This document shows, in pieces, positions 41,804-42,482 of a stretch of 42,482 nucleotides of DNA. A model generated the notes under the pieces. The model was not told the origin of the DNA. It ran no database searches and saw only the letters and a program-made list of their open reading frames with translations. Position numbers and translations under genes: made by a program. This stretch comes from a candidate division WWE3 bacterium (lineage in GTDB: Bacteria; Patescibacteriota; WWE3; 2-01-FULL-39-13): contig JALWZX010000060.1 in the NCBI GenBank assembly GCA_027002375.1, positions 1 through 42,482 on the forward strand. The letters are read 5' to 3'. The stretch's first letter is position 1; every line of letters starts with the position of its first letter.

Positions 41804-42482
41804 TTAATAATTTGTAGACTTGAGGTTAAGTTCGTATATTAATATACTTTCTCTGTTGGTAGAAGTTTTAGCTACGATGGTTCCATATGGGTCAACTATC
41901 ATTGTTTCACCTATGCTAGTTGTAACAAAAACTTTTTCAGACTTTGTTCTTATGGTTTGTTTGTCTGCATAATTTACATACAGAAAGTAACAACGGTTTT
42001 CTATTGCTCTAGCTCTTGTCAATGTCTGAACAATGTTCGTCTCAATATTTTTTGGAACATATTTTTTATATATGTAACTATCTTCATGCGACCATAATGA
42101 TATGTTAATAATCATGTTTATATCTTTTGAATATTTGCTAGATAACGATGGGGAATTTAAATCTGCGCATATTTGAATTGCAACTAAATTATTATTAAAT
42201 GCAACAAATTCTAATTTATCAGTATTGTCATTACTTAGAACTCTCTTTTCGTCTGCCCATAAATGATTCTTATAATACCAGTGAAGAATCTCTCCATTCC
42301 AATCGACAAAACAAGTTGAATTATAATATTTATTATCGCCAAACTTAAAACCACGCACTTTAGTGCGTGGATGGAGTTGGTCAACAATAGTAATTGGCGA
42401 TAAGAAACCACGGGCTTTAGCCCGTGGAGTTTCATTATTCTCTTTAAGAATAAAACTTCCAGGAATAATGTTTATCTTACGT
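41804..42482 (-). CDS. Nitrilase-superfamily C-N hydrolase, partial, with in-frame repeat insert
   Basis: The minus-strand frame is open from the stop at 41804 to the window edge (225 codons), so the start lies outside. Family elements visible are NIIPGSFILKE, KYYNSTCFVDWNGEILHWYYK with the lysine of the Glu-Lys-Cys triad in YKNHLW, and the cysteine in AIQICADL. The glutamate would be beyond the edge. Between ILKE and KYYN about 33 residues (ETPRAKARGFLSPIT and HPRTKVRGFKFGDN) are encoded by two palindromic repeats. Members cut amides or nitriles; the substrate here is unknown. Confidence 0.78.
   Translation of the reverse strand, partial: RKINIIPGSFILKENNETPRAKARGFLSPITIVDQLHPRTKVRGFKFGDNKYYNSTCFVDWNGEILHWYYKNHLWADEKRVLSNDNTDKLEFVAFNNNLVAIQICADLNSPSLSSKYSKDINMIINISLWSHEDSYIYKKYVPKNIETNIVQTLTRARAIENRCYFLYVNYADKQTIRTKSEKVFVTTSIGETMIVDPYGTIVAKTSTNRESILIYELNLKSTNY
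42351..42436. repeat. Paired CCACG-type hairpins inside the nitrilase-family gene
   Basis: Two perfect 9-bp hairpins with loop TT lie 37 bases apart in the same orientation: CCACGCACT/AGTGCGTGG (42351-42370) and CCACGGGCT/AGCCCGTGG (42408-42427). The second sits in the 50-bp block shared with 38376-38425. The pair resembles the left and right hairpin ends of an IS200/IS605-derived non-autonomous element. ATAAT occurs on both sides of the segment as a possible short flanking repeat. Confidence 0.7.

Noticed and set aside
42235-42435. Minus-strand 66-codon frame starting MKLHGLKPVV in the repeat region
   Set aside because: It is the other-frame reading of the palindromic repeat; the nitrilase frame continues through the same DNA with family motifs on both sides.
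1-42482. Recoding of TGA as glycine or tryptophan, as in some related lineages
   Set aside because: TGA ends several genes at expected places (secD, rplO, infA) and conserved glycines and tryptophans use normal codons.

Overview
The window is AT-rich and reads cleanly with the standard bacterial code: TGA is a stop (for example in the ATGA secD/secF overlap), so it is not a lineage with UGA recoded as glycine. Small ribosomal proteins, an spc operon with no rpmD (uL30), a short RpoB (1072 aa) and RpoC (1235 aa), many starts without a Shine-Dalgarno sequence and several probable leaderless promoters together suggest a Candidate Phyla Radiation (Patescibacteria) genome. I cannot name the phylum without a tree.

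Layout: 62-2505 secD-secF; 2613-6096 envelope genes (RmlA-like nucleotidyltransferase, murA, an orphan C-terminal piece of murB, mraY); 6289-14403 a strong promoter and long leader driving rpoB-rpoC-rpsL, then rpsG; 14457-16492 radC and a YhaM-like OB/HD exonuclease; 16496-18055 a membrane glycosyltransferase on the minus strand; 18297-21935 a structured leader, fusA and tuf; 22003-33654 the S10 and spc operons with secY, a YbaB/EbfC-like gene, adk and map; 33988-38333 the alpha operon (infA, rpmJ, rpsM, rpsK, rpsD, rpoA, rplQ) plus rplM-rpsI; 38438-42482 an accessory tail with a degenerate aldo/keto reductase, tRNA-Pro(GGG), CYTH, NUDIX, an MFS transporter and a nitrilase-family gene running off the right edge.

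The core genes supply transcription, ribosome assembly, elongation, Sec export and first steps of peptidoglycan synthesis. No complete mobile element, rRNA, CRISPR array or prophage is visible.

The least ordinary content is non-coding or small: (i) a 114-bp element of four successive hairpins in two copies (13800-13913, 15178-15291) with a related hairpin at 3399-3420; (ii) CCACG-type palindromes like IS200/IS605 or REP hairpins, one beside the aldo/keto reductase and two inserted in frame in the nitrilase-family gene; (iii) hairpins at 18081-18166 with a conserved loop and varied stems; (iv) leaders before rpoB, fusA, tuf and inside the spc operon that can fold; (v) a 22-bp direct repeat joining the tRNA-Pro 3' end to two different gene starts; (vi) a recurrent ATT-ATG start context, with Shine-Dalgarno sequences almost confined to overlapping genes.
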